Part shown: positions 1 through 8,619 of the stretch, in pieces | Numbering within the stretch: position 1 is the first letter of the stretch | Layout: the number at the start of each line of letters is the position of its first letter | NCBI GenBank assembly: GCA_017456145.1 | Contig: JAFTJZ010000026.1 | Location: forward strand, 1-64,000 | Length of the DNA: 64,000 nt | Source: Clostridia bacterium | Lineage (GTDB): Bacteria > Bacillota > Clostridia > Oscillospirales > CAG-272 | Direction: 5' to 3' | Notes under the pieces: model-generated | What the model saw: only the letters and a program-made list of their open reading frames with translations | Databases searched by the model: none | Told to the model about the DNA's origin: nothing | Program-made: the position numbers and the translations under genes

Positions 1-1
1 A

Positions 2-235
2 CAAAAGAATGCGAATCGCATGATCATCTGTAAGAACACGATCCAGCAGTCTGTGTTAAAAGACAATAAACGATTGCTCTCAACCAAAAAGGAGCCGGAC
101 GTGCATGGACTTGGTCACCAAATCGTAGAAGCAACCGCTGAAAAATATCAAGGTATGGTTGATTATTTTGAGGAGGACGACATGTTTGGCGTGCAGGTTA
201 TGCTTCCGATGGATACCTACCCGTATAATCAATAG
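2..235 (+). CDS. GHKL-type sensor histidine kinase, C-terminal fragment
   Basis: The reading frame is open to the left edge of the window, so this is the last 77 residues of a longer gene. It carries the end of a GHKL ATPase domain: a basic stretch with TKKEPDVHGLG (the G2-box and ATP-lid region of AgrC/ComD-like kinases) followed by a typical final strand ending FGVQVMLPM. Kinases of this kind usually sense secreted peptides and act through LytTR regulators. The exporter-type ABC gene 180 bases downstream fits a peptide-signalling or bacteriocin neighbourhood, but the regulator and peptide gene would lie outside the window. The first in-frame ATG at 20 is internal, not the start. Confidence 0.75.
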   Translation, partial: QKNANRMIICKNTIQQSVLKDNKRLLSTKKEPDVHGLGHQIVEATAEKYQGMVDYFEEDDMFGVQVMLPMDTYPYNQ

Positions 236-237
236 AT

Positions 238-288
238 ACAGCCACCGCTTTTCGCATAAGTGAAGGATTAGCGGTGGTTCTGTTTTTT
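238..288 (+). terminator. Intrinsic terminator after the kinase fragment
   Basis: CCACCGCT (242-249) pairs with AGCGGTGG (270-277), extended by outer ACAG/CTGT pairing, and is followed by six T at 283-288. It lies just after the kinase stop codon. Confidence 0.75.
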
Positions 289-325
289 GCAATTATCCCT
301 AAAAACCGTTGATTATCCCAAGCCG

Positions 326-354
326 TTGATTATGTCTTGATTGTGTGCTATCAT
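326..354 (+). promoter_or_regulatory. Putative promoter with overlapping direct repeat, upstream of ABC exporter
   Basis: TTGATT (326-331), a 17-base spacer and TATCAT (349-354) form a plausible promoter. The 11-mer CCGTTGATTAT occurs at 306-316 and again at 323-333, the second copy covering the -35 element. Such repeats suggest an activator or repressor site, possibly for the regulator partnered with the upstream kinase; this is inference. Confidence 0.4.
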
Positions 355-416
355 TGCATTGGATGGGGAAAGAACAAGATGAATTATGAAACAGATTCCC
401 ATTTAAAGGAGAAAAA

Positions 417-2210
417 GTGCAGATGCTTAAAAGCTTTAGTTTTTTATTGAAGTACATTTGGAAATTCAACAAAATGTATATTGTGTACATATCCGTATTG
501 CAACTATTTACAGCATCGATGCCGTTATTCTCTACGGTTATGTCCAAATACATTATTGATGAATTGGCAAGTAGTAGACGCGTAAATACACTTGTAGCAT
601 TGATCGGTATACTTGTCGGTTACAATCTTATCGGTGGTTTAATCATTATCTTCTTGAGAGGAAAGTGCTTCACCGCGAAAGGCGTGGTTTTTCAAAAATT
701 TCAGACTTATATGGCAGAAAAATTGTCATTGTGTGATCTTGAACAGTTGGAGAACCCAGAATTTTTGGATGCCAAAGAGAAAGCGCAACAATTTTTGTAT
801 GCCAATGGACAAGGATTTGGTGTGGCATTAGATAGTGCTATCAATATTATCGGCAAGATATTTGTTTTTGCAGGATTGATTGCGGTTCTTTCTACATTAA
901 ACATATTTGTGGTTCTGGCGTTTGTAGCAATTGTTTTGATTAGCGGCTTTTTTGAATCAAAGGTGCGTGCAGATTATGTAAAATGGGATATGGAGAAAGT
1001 CCCAATTGAGAGAAAAACGGGATATTATATGGGGCTAAATGAAGATTTTTCGTATGGAAAAGAAATTAGATTGTATAATTTCAAAGATAAACTGATATCA
1101 AAAATATCAACACATCTTGGCCTTTCCAACGATTTTTATGTTAAGCAAACCAAAGATTTTAATAAAGCCCGTTATTTCAACAATTTCGTTTCTTTCATTC
1201 GGGAAGCAATATCGTATGGATATTTATCTTTGCAAATAGTTTTGAATACGATTACAATCGGTGAATTTACGATGTATTTTTCAGCTTTAGCACAGTTTTC
1301 GGGAGCTATGAACGATGTTATGAGTAGCATCTTAGATATGAAACAATTCGGTGCCTATTATAATGAGCTAAAAAAATATATGAATATTCCTGCTACAATG
1401 AGAGAAGGAGAAAACTTGCCTCTTCCTCAAGGCCCCTATACGATTGAATTTAAAGATGTATCTTTCAGATATGCGGGACAATCAGAATGCGCACTGGAAA
1501 ATGTTAATATTACAATACATAGTGGCGAGAAATTGTCTGTGGTCGGCGAAAACGGTGCGGAAAAAACGACTTTCGTAAAATTATTAACCAGAATGTATGA
1601 TCCCACATCGGGCGAGATATTATTGAATGGTATGAATATTCGCGATATAGATTATGATCAGTATCAGTCAATACTTTCAGCGGTTTTTCAGGACTTTTGT
1701 TTATTTTCGTTTGATTTGAAAGAGAATATCGTTTTAGGTGGTAAAGAACCGGAAAGCGACCAAGAAGTTGAAGCGTGTCTTGAACTGAGCGGGTTTTCTG
1801 ATAAATTAGAAAAGCTTGATAAGGGTATTGATACACACATATACAAGGATTTCGAGCCTGATGGTTTTGAGCCCTCCGGAGGAGAGGCTCAAAAGATTGC
1901 TCTTGCCCGTGCATTGTACAAAGATGCACCAATCGTTGTTTTAGATGAACCCAATTCCGCACTGGATCCTCGTGCTGAATATCAAATGTATCAAAGATTC
2001 AATGAATTAGTTCGTGGAAAAACAGCTATTTATATTTCACATCGTCTTTCAAGTGCCAAATTTTGCGATAAGGTTGCTGTGTTTAAAGCGGGGAGAATCG
2101 TTGAATACGGTACGCATACCGAACTTATGCATTTGAATGGAAATTATGCAGAACTATTTAATATGCAGGCGCATTACTATATAAATGACGAAGAGCAGTT
2201 TGAAGAGTAA
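417..2210 (+). CDS. ABC exporter, fused permease-ATPase, with altered Walker A
   Basis: An N-terminal membrane domain (about residues 1-320, several hydrophobic spans) is followed by a nucleotide-binding domain (about 345-597), the layout of peptide/lantibiotic exporters. The signature SGGE (487-490), Walker B with LDEP (509-512) and the H-loop His542 are present. The Walker A reads GENGAEKTT: the conserved Gly before the catalytic Lys383 is Glu382, one G-to-A change from a GGA codon. The Walker B neighbour reads PNSALDP rather than PTAALDP. ATP binding may be impaired, so the gene could be decaying or regulatory. Start is GTG 417 (AAAGGAG at 405-411, 5-base gap) or ATG 423. The gene is more A+T-rich than the rest of the window. 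The substrate is unknown; a secreted peptide is the usual cargo. Confidence 0.85.
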   Translation: MQMLKSFSFLLKYIWKFNKMYIVYISVLQLFTASMPLFSTVMSKYIIDELASSRRVNTLVALIGILVGYNLIGGLIIIFLRGKCFTAKGVVFQKFQTYMAEKLSLCDLEQLENPEFLDAKEKAQQFLYANGQGFGVALDSAINIIGKIFVFAGLIAVLSTLNIFVVLAFVAIVLISGFFESKVRADYVKWDMEKVPIERKTGYYMGLNEDFSYGKEIRLYNFKDKLISKISTHLGLSNDFYVKQTKDFNKARYFNNFVSFIREAISYGYLSLQIVLNTITIGEFTMYFSALAQFSGAMNDVMSSILDMKQFGAYYNELKKYMNIPATMREGENLPLPQGPYTIEFKDVSFRYAGQSECALENVNITIHSGEKLSVVGENGAEKTTFVKLLTRMYDPTSGEILLNGMNIRDIDYDQYQSILSAVFQDFCLFSFDLKENIVLGGKEPESDQEVEACLELSGFSDKLEKLDKGIDTHIYKDFEPDGFEPSGGEAQKIALARALYKDAPIVVLDEPNSALDPRAEYQMYQRFNELVRGKTAIYISHRLSSAKFCDKVAVFKAGRIVEYGTHTELMHLNGNYAELFNMQAHYYINDEEQFEE

Positions 2211-2479
2211 CTCTGAATATAACACAAAAGTTTAGAATTATAAGGGGAACGGAGATTATAAATCATGTGAAAGGTTTATGAATATGCATGCCAATGGCTC
2301 TTACAGAAGGAGAACGTGCCGTCGCTGCGGCAGAGCGCGAAAAAGCGCGCTTGATGCGTACAGCGACCCGCGGTGCTTGACTCGATGCCATTGGCTGCGC
2401 CTCTTGTTCAAAAGAAGATACGTTGTTCATGTAAGATACTTTGGGAGACTCCGGAGATTGTAGCCCTCCCATTTTTCTC
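2211..2479. other. Gap with no clear gene; one 30-codon ORF
   Basis: No convincing gene lies here. A 30-codon ORF at 2288-2380 (+) encodes a charged helical peptide (it includes EGERAVAAAEREKARLMR). It lacks a good ribosome binding site and resembles the tail of a longer protein, so it may be a gene remnant. The stretch is richer in G+C than the exporter before it. Confidence 0.3.
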
Positions 2480-2508
2480 TTGACAGCAAAAGAAAACCAT
2501 GTTATAAT
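2480..2508 (+). promoter_or_regulatory. Promoter of the M28 peptidase gene
   Basis: Consensus TTGACA (2480-2485) and TATAAT (2503-2508) with a 17-base spacer, 60 bases before the peptidase start. Confidence 0.85.
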
Positions 2509-2568
2509 GAGACGGTAGCCACCGATTGGTGGAATATATGAGTGACAGAAAAGAGAGGATCGTAACAT

Positions 2569-3792
2569 ATGAGAGCAGAGTGGATCGAGAGGATATTTGC
2601 AGAAACGGCATATGTACGCATGGGAGGCAGCGAAGAGGAGCTGCGAACGGCGATGTATTTGCAGGAACTTTGCGCCGAGCTGGGGCTGCAGGCAAGGCTT
2701 GAATCCTTTGAAGTAGAGATGGCGACCATGCAGGAGGCGACGCTGACGGTGGACGGTCGCGAGATAAGATGCGAGGGATATCTGTGCGCAGGCTCCGGGG
2801 AGGTGGAGGCGCCACTGTACTATCTGACCGAGGGTGACCGTTATTCGCTGTCCTGCTGCCGCGGAAACATTGTGCTCATGGACGGATATCTTGGATATTG
2901 GCGGTATCAGGATCTTTTGAAAAACGGTGCGCTGGGGCTGATCACCTACAACGGCGATGTCAATCACACGGACAATGCGATCGATCGGCGTGAGCTGCGT
3001 TCCTACGTCTCGGGCGGCGTCAAGATCCCTGTGGTCAATCTGCACGCCGCTGATGCGGTGACGTTGATCAGAAATGATGCGCAGATGGCAAAAATCACGC
3101 TCAGGCAGGAGGAGTACAAAGGAATCTCCCACAACGTCATCGTCGATCTTCCCGGCGAGGTGGAGGAGCAGATCATCTTCACCGCCCATTACGATACCAC
3201 CTCGCTCTCGCAGGGGGCGTATGACAATATGTCGGGCTGCGTGGGACTGCTCTCTCTGATGGAATATTTCAGCGAGCATCCTCACCGCTATACTCTGCGC
3301 TTTATTTTCTGCGGGAGTGAGGAGCGGGGCTTGCTGGGCTCTAAGGCGTATTGCGCGGCACACAAGGAGGAGCTGGAGCGGGCGGCTTTCGTCATCAATC
3401 TGGATATGCTGGGCAGTATCATGGGACATTTTATTGCTTGTGCAACCTGTGAGATGGCACTGGTGCACTATCTTACTTACATGGGCAACGAGCTGGGCTT
3501 TCAGGTGAAGGCATATCAGGACGTATATTCCAGCGATTCCACTCCGTTTGCAGACAACGGTGTCCCCGCGGTCTCCTTTGCCCGTGCGACGGGACGTGAG
3601 ATCGCTCCCATCCACACGACTTACGACACGGCAGCCGTGCTCAAGACGTCGCAGCTGCAGCGGGATATCGAATTTATCACGGCCTTTGCCGATCGCATGG
3701 TCAATGCCGCTTGCTGCCCGGTCAGCCGCGAAATTCCTGATAATATCAAGGAAAAGCTGGATGAATATCTGCTGCGCAAGCGGAAGAAATGA
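2569..3792 (+). CDS. M28 family zinc aminopeptidase
   Basis: Metallopeptidase of the M28 type, expected to remove N-terminal residues from peptides with a two-zinc centre. The metal ligands and catalytic pair can be placed: His207 and Asp219 (HYDTTS...YDNMSG), Glu251-Glu252 (GSEERG), Asp279 (NLDMLG) and His349 (HTTYDT). A PA-like insert probably occupies about residues 80-190. There is no signal peptide, so a cytoplasmic role is likely. The ATG at 2569 follows an AGAGAGGA ribosome binding site and a consensus promoter. Length (407 residues) is normal for the family. The following small membrane gene starts 31 bases downstream and may be cotranscribed. The substrate is not predictable. Confidence 0.9.
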   Translation: MRAEWIERIFAETAYVRMGGSEEELRTAMYLQELCAELGLQARLESFEVEMATMQEATLTVDGREIRCEGYLCAGSGEVEAPLYYLTEGDRYSLSCCRGNIVLMDGYLGYWRYQDLLKNGALGLITYNGDVNHTDNAIDRRELRSYVSGGVKIPVVNLHAADAVTLIRNDAQMAKITLRQEEYKGISHNVIVDLPGEVEEQIIFTAHYDTTSLSQGAYDNMSGCVGLLSLMEYFSEHPHRYTLRFIFCGSEERGLLGSKAYCAAHKEELERAAFVINLDMLGSIMGHFIACATCEMALVHYLTYMGNELGFQVKAYQDVYSSDSTPFADNGVPAVSFARATGREIAPIHTTYDTAAVLKTSQLQRDIEFITAFADRMVNAACCPVSREIPDNIKEKLDEYLLRKRKK

Positions 3793-3823
3793 GCACGAAC
3801 TTTTATAAGGGAAGATATGATAT

Positions 3824-4285
3824 ATGGGGAAGGATAAGAAATCTGTCAGAACAATCATCATCGTTATCGCATTTCTTTTGGCGTGTGCTCTGAGTGTAGG
3901 ATGGTCGGCGATTGCTTGTGAATATCTGTTTGGGGGCGTTGAATACTTTGTGCTGTCACAGGATGTCGGCCAAATTGAAGAAATTCGGGTTCGATACTGG
4001 GATGGGATGAGCGATGAATCGCTTGATCTGGGTGTGATTGATCCTGCGCGTTATGAAGAATTTTCAAATGGTATCGCACGTATGCCGATGTCTTATTTTA
4101 CACCGCCGGCACACACGGTTATGGGGGTCATTTTCGAGGTGAATTATAAAAACGGTGAATATGATCTGATATCCGCTTGCGGGATCTACGTCAGTGAGGG
4201 AGATTACCTTATTGATAATTACAGCTTTAGTTATGAGGAATATGCTGCCTTTTTGGAAACATACGGTTTTGAATATACGTATTGA
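3824..4285 (+). CDS. Small membrane-anchored protein of unknown function
   Basis: A 153-residue protein with a short basic N-terminus, one hydrophobic segment at about residues 10-35, and an acidic, aromatic-rich C-terminal part likely outside the membrane. I do not recognise a family. The external part alternates hydrophobic and polar residues, suggesting beta structure. It lies 31 bases after the M28 peptidase and before an intrinsic terminator, so the two probably form one transcript. The start at 3824 follows GGGAAG. Confidence 0.65.
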   Translation: MGKDKKSVRTIIIVIAFLLACALSVGWSAIACEYLFGGVEYFVLSQDVGQIEEIRVRYWDGMSDESLDLGVIDPARYEEFSNGIARMPMSYFTPPAHTVMGVIFEVNYKNGEYDLISACGIYVSEGDYLIDNYSFSYEEYAAFLETYGFEYTY

Positions 4286-4345
4286 TTTTTAAGAAAATTG
4301 CCGTCGCACAAGAATACGGCACGGATACCTCCGACCCGGATGTAC

Positions 4346-4374
4346 AATCCGCCCTGATCGGGGCGGATTTTTTT
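4346..4374 (+). terminator. Intrinsic terminator
   Basis: AATCCGCCC (4346-4354) pairs with GGGCGGATT (4361-4369), followed by a run of T to 4374. It closes the M28 peptidase unit. Confidence 0.85.
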
Positions 4375-4441
4375 GCGTCGGTTGCAGAAGAGCGACCATA
4401 CGAAATTATTAATTAATTTTTATCAAATTGTGAATATTTGA

Positions 4442-4470
4442 TTGACAAAACGGGGATTTCATGTTATAAT
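4442..4470 (+). promoter_or_regulatory. Promoter of the BMP-family ABC importer
   Basis: TTGACA (4442-4447), 17-base spacer, TATAAT (4465-4470). The transcript has a leader of about 110 bases with a small GGGTG/CGCCC hairpin. I compared it with the purine riboswitch consensus and saw no match. Confidence 0.85.
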
Positions 4471-4587
4471 ATGTCGTACGTTTTTTGTCGTGCGGGTGTT
4501 GGGTGTCTGACGCCCCGGAATCCATATGCCAAAAAATCGTATTAAACTACCGTTTTCAGATAGGAAAATAAGAGGAGGAACATTGAG

Positions 4588-5805
4588 ATGTTCAAAAAAG
4601 TGCTTTCCCTGTGCCTGGCTGTTTTGATGGTTGCTGCAATGTGTGTTACCATGGCATCTTGCGGCGAAACCGAAGATGAATTCAAGCTGGGTGTCATCCT
4701 GCTTCACGATGAAGCATCCACCTATGACCTGAACTTTATCGAGGCCGTTAATCGTGCCGCAGAGCAGCTCGGTCTGGAAAAAGATCAAGTGATCTTCAAG
4801 AAAAACATTTCCGAGTCCAATGCTTGCTACGAGGCTGCTGCTGACCTCGTTGACGAAGGTTGTGACATCATCTTTGCAGACAGCTTTGGTCATGAGACCT
4901 ACCTGCTCAAGGCTGCAAAGGAATTTCCTGACGTTCAGTTCTGCCATGCGACGGGTACCATGGCTCACACTGAGAAACTCTCCAACTTCCACAATGCATT
5001 CGCTTCCATTTACGAGGGTAGATTCCTTGCAGGTGTTGCCGCAGGTATGAAACTCAACGAGATGATCGAGGCAGGCACGATCACGCCCGATCAGGCGAAG
5101 ATGGGCTATGTCGGTGCATTCACCTTTGCTGAGGTTATGTCCGGCTACACCTCCTTCTATCTGGGTGCAAAGTATGTATGCCCCAGCGTGACCATGGAGG
5201 TTCAGTTCACCGGCTCTTGGTACAATGAGGATCTTGAGAAGAACGCTGCGATCGCTCTGATCAACAACGGTTGCGTTCTGATCTCCCAGCACGCTGACTC
5301 CATGGGTGCTCCCACCGCGTGCCAGGACAGAAACATTCCCAACGTTTCCTACAACGGCAGCACTGTACAGTCTTGCCCTGACACCTATATCATTTCCTCC
5401 AAGATCGATTGGACGCCTTACTTTGTTTACATCTGCAGAAGTATCATGGACGGCACCGAGATCGCGGTTGACTGGACCGGTACCATCTCCACCGACTCCG
5501 TCGCTCTGACCGATCTGAACACCGCGGTCGCTGCCGAGGGTACGCAGGCAAAGCTGGACGAGGTCAAGGCAAAGCTGGTTTCCGGCGAGCTGCACGTATT
5601 CGACACCTCCACCTTCACGGTCGGCGGCGAGACTAAGACCTCCTATATGGCTGACGTCGATACCGATGCTGACTACACTCCCGATACCGAGGCGATCAAG
5701 GACGGCTACTTCCACGAGTCGGAGTATCGCAGTGCTCCTTACTTTGATATCAGAATTGATGGTATTGAGCTGATCAACGAGGTTTACGAGCCTGTCAGCG
5801 AATAA
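4588..5805 (+). CDS. BMP-family (PnrA-like) substrate-binding lipoprotein
   Basis: Extracellular solute-binding lipoprotein of the basic membrane protein family, which in characterised members binds purine or pyrimidine nucleosides for an ABC importer. A signal peptide ends in the lipobox MASC, with lipidated Cys25. The mature part shows the periplasmic-binding-protein fold signs of the family (GVILLHDEAS near its start, then a DIIFADSFGHE segment). A strong GAGGAGG site precedes ATG 4588. The ATPase and two permeases follow downstream. An intrinsic terminator lies directly after this gene, which would let the abundant binding protein be made in excess over the membrane parts. Substrate assignment to nucleosides is by family; location next to the pyrimidine operon agrees with it. 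Confidence 0.9.
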   Translation: MFKKVLSLCLAVLMVAAMCVTMASCGETEDEFKLGVILLHDEASTYDLNFIEAVNRAAEQLGLEKDQVIFKKNISESNACYEAAADLVDEGCDIIFADSFGHETYLLKAAKEFPDVQFCHATGTMAHTEKLSNFHNAFASIYEGRFLAGVAAGMKLNEMIEAGTITPDQAKMGYVGAFTFAEVMSGYTSFYLGAKYVCPSVTMEVQFTGSWYNEDLEKNAAIALINNGCVLISQHADSMGAPTACQDRNIPNVSYNGSTVQSCPDTYIISSKIDWTPYFVYICRSIMDGTEIAVDWTGTISTDSVALTDLNTAVAAEGTQAKLDEVKAKLVSGELHVFDTSTFTVGGETKTSYMADVDTDADYTPDTEAIKDGYFHESEYRSAPYFDIRIDGIELINEVYEPVSE

Positions 5806-5818
5806 TTTTTCCGCAAAT

Positions 5819-5860
5819 CGGACAAGCGAGGTCACAATACTTCGCTTGTCCGGGCTTTTT
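5819..5860 (+). terminator. Intrinsic (probably partial) terminator inside importer operon
   Basis: CGGACAAGCGA (5819-5829) pairs perfectly with TCGCTTGTCCG (5842-5852), then T5 at 5856-5860. No obvious promoter follows before the ATPase, so read-through is expected to supply the rest of the importer. Confidence 0.8.
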
Positions 5861-5957
5861 GCGTTTTTACGATTATGAAGCAATTTACCAAAGCGTACGT
5901 TATGATATGTTGCTTTGTATTTGTTAGAGATATTTTTTTCTTTTGGAGGGGAACTTC

Positions 5958-7532
5958 ATGAACCAATCGGTTGCATTGGAAATGAAAAACATTTCCAAAT
6001 ATTTCGGTACACTGGCGGCGAATAAAAACATCGATCTGACGGTGTATCGCGGGGAGATTCTTTCGATCCTCGGTGAAAACGGCTGTGGTAAAACAACACT
6101 GATGAACATGGTCGCAGGTATTTATTACCCCGATGAAGGTACGATCTCCGTGAACGGTCAGGAGGTCATCATCCGTTCGCCCAAGGATGCCTTCCGCTAC
6201 GGTATCGGTATGATCCACCAGCACTTTAAGCTGGTCGATATTTTCACCGCGACAGAGAACATCGCCCTGGGTGTTCACGACGAGGGTAAATACAACATTA
6301 AGGACGTCAATCGCCGTGTTCAGGAAATTTCCGAGAAATACGGTTTCCGTATTGATCCCAAGAAGAAGATTTATGAGATGTCGGTCTCCGAAAAGCAGAC
6401 GGTCGAGATTTTGAAGGTCTTGTACCGCGGTGCGGATATTCTGATCCTGGACGAGCCCTCTGCGGTCCTCACCCCGCAGGAGACGGAGCGCCTGTTTGAC
6501 GTGCTGCGCCGTATGCGTGAGGACGGAAAATCGATCATGATCATTACGCACAAGCTACATGAGGTGCTTTCCGTCTCCGACCGCGTTGCCGTTCTTCGCC
6601 GCGGAGAGCATATTGCAACGGTGGATACCGCCAAGACCACTGCCTCGGAATTGACCGAAATGATGGTGGGCAAAAAGGTAGAGCTGAACATCAATCGTCC
6701 CGAGCCGCAGAACGTCTGCGATCGATTGGAGGTTCAGCATCTGAATCTGACCGATGCGGAGGGAATCAAGGTTCTGGACGATGTTTCCTTTACAGCCCGT
6801 GCAGGAGAGATTCTCGGAATTGCGGGAATTGCGGGCAGCGGTCAAAAGGAACTGCTTGAATCGATCGCGGGACTTTGCCATCCTGTGACGGGGAAGATCA
6901 TTTATCACAATCCCAAAACGGGAGACAGCGAGGATCTTCGTGATAAGGATCCCGTTGCCATCCGTGAGCTGGGCGTTCGCCTCTCCTTTGTCCCCGAGGA
7001 TCGATTGGGCATGGGGCTTGTCGGTAACATGGATCTGATCGACAATATGATGCTCCGCAGCTATCGAAAGGGACATTCGATCTTTGTTGACCGTAAAAAG
7101 CCCAAGGATCTGGCGCAGAAGATCGTGCAGGAGCTGGAGGTCGCAACACCGAGTACCCATACCCCCGTTCGTCGCTTGTCGGGTGGTAACGTGCAAAAGG
7201 TATTGGTCGGGCGAGAGATCGCCGCCTCGCCTACGGTGCTGATGGCGGCATATCCCGTGCGTGGTCTGGATATCAATTCCTCTTATACCATTTACGGCTT
7301 GCTGACCAAGCAAAAGGAAAAGGGCGTTGCTGTCATTTTTGTCGGAGAGGATCTTGACGTGCTGGTCGAGCTTTGCGACCGTATTATGGTTATTTGCGCG
7401 GGACGCGTGACCGGTATTGTTGACGGCAAGCGTGCGACCAAAGAGGAGATTGGTCTTTTGATGACCAAGACAGAGCATACATTTGAAAAAAAGCAGGAAT
7501 CAAAGGAGGATACGAATCGTGAAAACGCATGA
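5958..7532 (+). CDS. BMP-family ABC importer, tandem ATP-binding protein
   Basis: Two fused nucleotide-binding domains, as in RbsA/MglA-type and nucleoside (YufO/NupO-like) importers. Domain 1 has Walker A GENGCGKTT, the family's SVSEKQ in place of LSGGQ, and Walker B LILDEPSAVLTP. Domain 2 has the usual degenerate Walker A GIAGSGQKE, signature LSGGNVQK and the unusual MAAYPVRGLD near Walker B. Such asymmetry is normal for the family, with one site doing most hydrolysis. The ATG at 5958 is preferred over 5943 because GGAGGGG lies 7 bases before it. It probably powers the two permeases that follow, for uptake of a nucleoside delivered by the upstream lipoprotein. Confidence 0.9.
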   Translation: MNQSVALEMKNISKYFGTLAANKNIDLTVYRGEILSILGENGCGKTTLMNMVAGIYYPDEGTISVNGQEVIIRSPKDAFRYGIGMIHQHFKLVDIFTATENIALGVHDEGKYNIKDVNRRVQEISEKYGFRIDPKKKIYEMSVSEKQTVEILKVLYRGADILILDEPSAVLTPQETERLFDVLRRMREDGKSIMIITHKLHEVLSVSDRVAVLRRGEHIATVDTAKTTASELTEMMVGKKVELNINRPEPQNVCDRLEVQHLNLTDAEGIKVLDDVSFTARAGEILGIAGIAGSGQKELLESIAGLCHPVTGKIIYHNPKTGDSEDLRDKDPVAIRELGVRLSFVPEDRLGMGLVGNMDLIDNMMLRSYRKGHSIFVDRKKPKDLAQKIVQELEVATPSTHTPVRRLSGGNVQKVLVGREIAASPTVLMAAYPVRGLDINSSYTIYGLLTKQKEKGVAVIFVGEDLDVLVELCDRIMVICAGRVTGIVDGKRATKEEIGLLMTKTEHTFEKKQESKEDTNRENA

Positions 7533-8619
7533 AAATCATACCAGCGAGCCTTTGTTTCACGTGGTGAAACGAGATACGATTCCCGTCCCGAAGGCGATGA
7601 TGATTCGCGTGGCAGCGGTGCTTGCGGCGCTACTGCTTTGCTCGATCCTGTCGATCTTTCTGATCGATGCCAATCCCTTTGATTTTGTCAAAACGCTGGT
7701 GGACGGCACCTTTGGCTCCGTACGACGCCTTTGGAAATTTGCCAAGGATTCTGCGGTGCTGCTTTGCATTTCTCTTGCAGTGACACCTGCCTTCCGTATG
7801 CGCTTTTGGAATATCGGTGCGGAGGGACAGACGCTGGTCGGCGCGCTGGCTGCTGTGGCGGTGGCGCATTATTTGGGCGGCAGCTGCCCGAACGGTCTTT
7901 TGCTGATTTTGATGCTGATCGCAGCGGTGCTTGCGGGCGCCATCTGGGGCGGAATCCCCGCCATTTTCAAGGCAAAATGGGAGACCAACGAAACACTGTT
8001 CACGCTGATGATGAACTACGTTGCAACAGGGTTGGTTGCTTATTTTCTGGTGCTTTGGACACCCAGCGGCTCCAGCGTTCTGGGCGCGCTGTCTGTCGGT
8101 CATCTTCCCGTGATCGGGCACGAGTATCTTTTGCTGATCCTCATTACGCTGGTGCTGACCGCACTGGTGTATATCTACCTCCATTATACCAAGCAGGGGT
8201 ATGAGATCGCCGTTGTCGGTGAGAGCGAGAACACCGCCCGATATATCGGCATTGGTGTGGGTAAGGTGATCCTCCGTACCATGCTGGTCTCGGGGGCTAT
8301 CTGCGGTCTGGCCGGATTTTTGATCGTCGGTGCGCTGGATCATTCCATTACCACCACCACGGTCGGTGGTATGGGCTTTACCGCGATCATGGTTTCCTGG
8401 TTGGCGAAGTTCAATCCGCTGATCATGATCGGAACCTCCGCCTTTGTGACGTTTTTGGATCAGGGGGCGGCACAGATCACCACGACCTTTAATATCGATT
8501 CATCGTTCCCGGATATGGTGGTCGGTATCGTGCTGTTCTTTATCATCGGCTGTGAATTTTTCATTGGCTATCAACTGAAATTCCGTACGAGCGCCAAGAA
8601 GGGAGGCAATGCACAATGA
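7519..8619 (+). CDS. BMP-family ABC importer permease 1
   Basis: Integral membrane permease of the BPD_transp_2 type with about ten hydrophobic spans, related to YufP/NupP-like nucleoside permeases. The region MRFWNIGAEGQTLVGA is the family hallmark near the start of the conserved core. GTG 7519 is chosen because AAGGAGGA (7503-7510) sits 8 bases upstream; an in-frame ATG at 7483 would lie deep inside the ATPase gene and has no such site. It overlaps the ATPase gene by 14 bases and the next permease by 4, indicating translational coupling. Confidence 0.88.
   Translation: MKTHENHTSEPLFHVVKRDTIPVPKAMMIRVAAVLAALLLCSILSIFLIDANPFDFVKTLVDGTFGSVRRLWKFAKDSAVLLCISLAVTPAFRMRFWNIGAEGQTLVGALAAVAVAHYLGGSCPNGLLLILMLIAAVLAGAIWGGIPAIFKAKWETNETLFTLMMNYVATGLVAYFLVLWTPSGSSVLGALSVGHLPVIGHEYLLLILITLVLTALVYIYLHYTKQGYEIAVVGESENTARYIGIGVGKVILRTMLVSGAICGLAGFLIVGALDHSITTTTVGGMGFTAIMVSWLAKFNPLIMIGTSAFVTFLDQGAAQITTTFNIDSSFPDMVVGIVLFFIIGCEFFIGYQLKFRTSAKKGGNAQ

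Noticed and set aside
2263..3861. A 532-codon open frame on the minus strand opposite the M28 peptidase
   Set aside because: The plus-strand peptidase has all its metal ligands and a promoter, so this is a shadow frame.
4471..4587. Possible purine riboswitch before the BMP lipoprotein
   Set aside because: The conserved GTTTCTACC-type core and the GACTA closing segment are not found.
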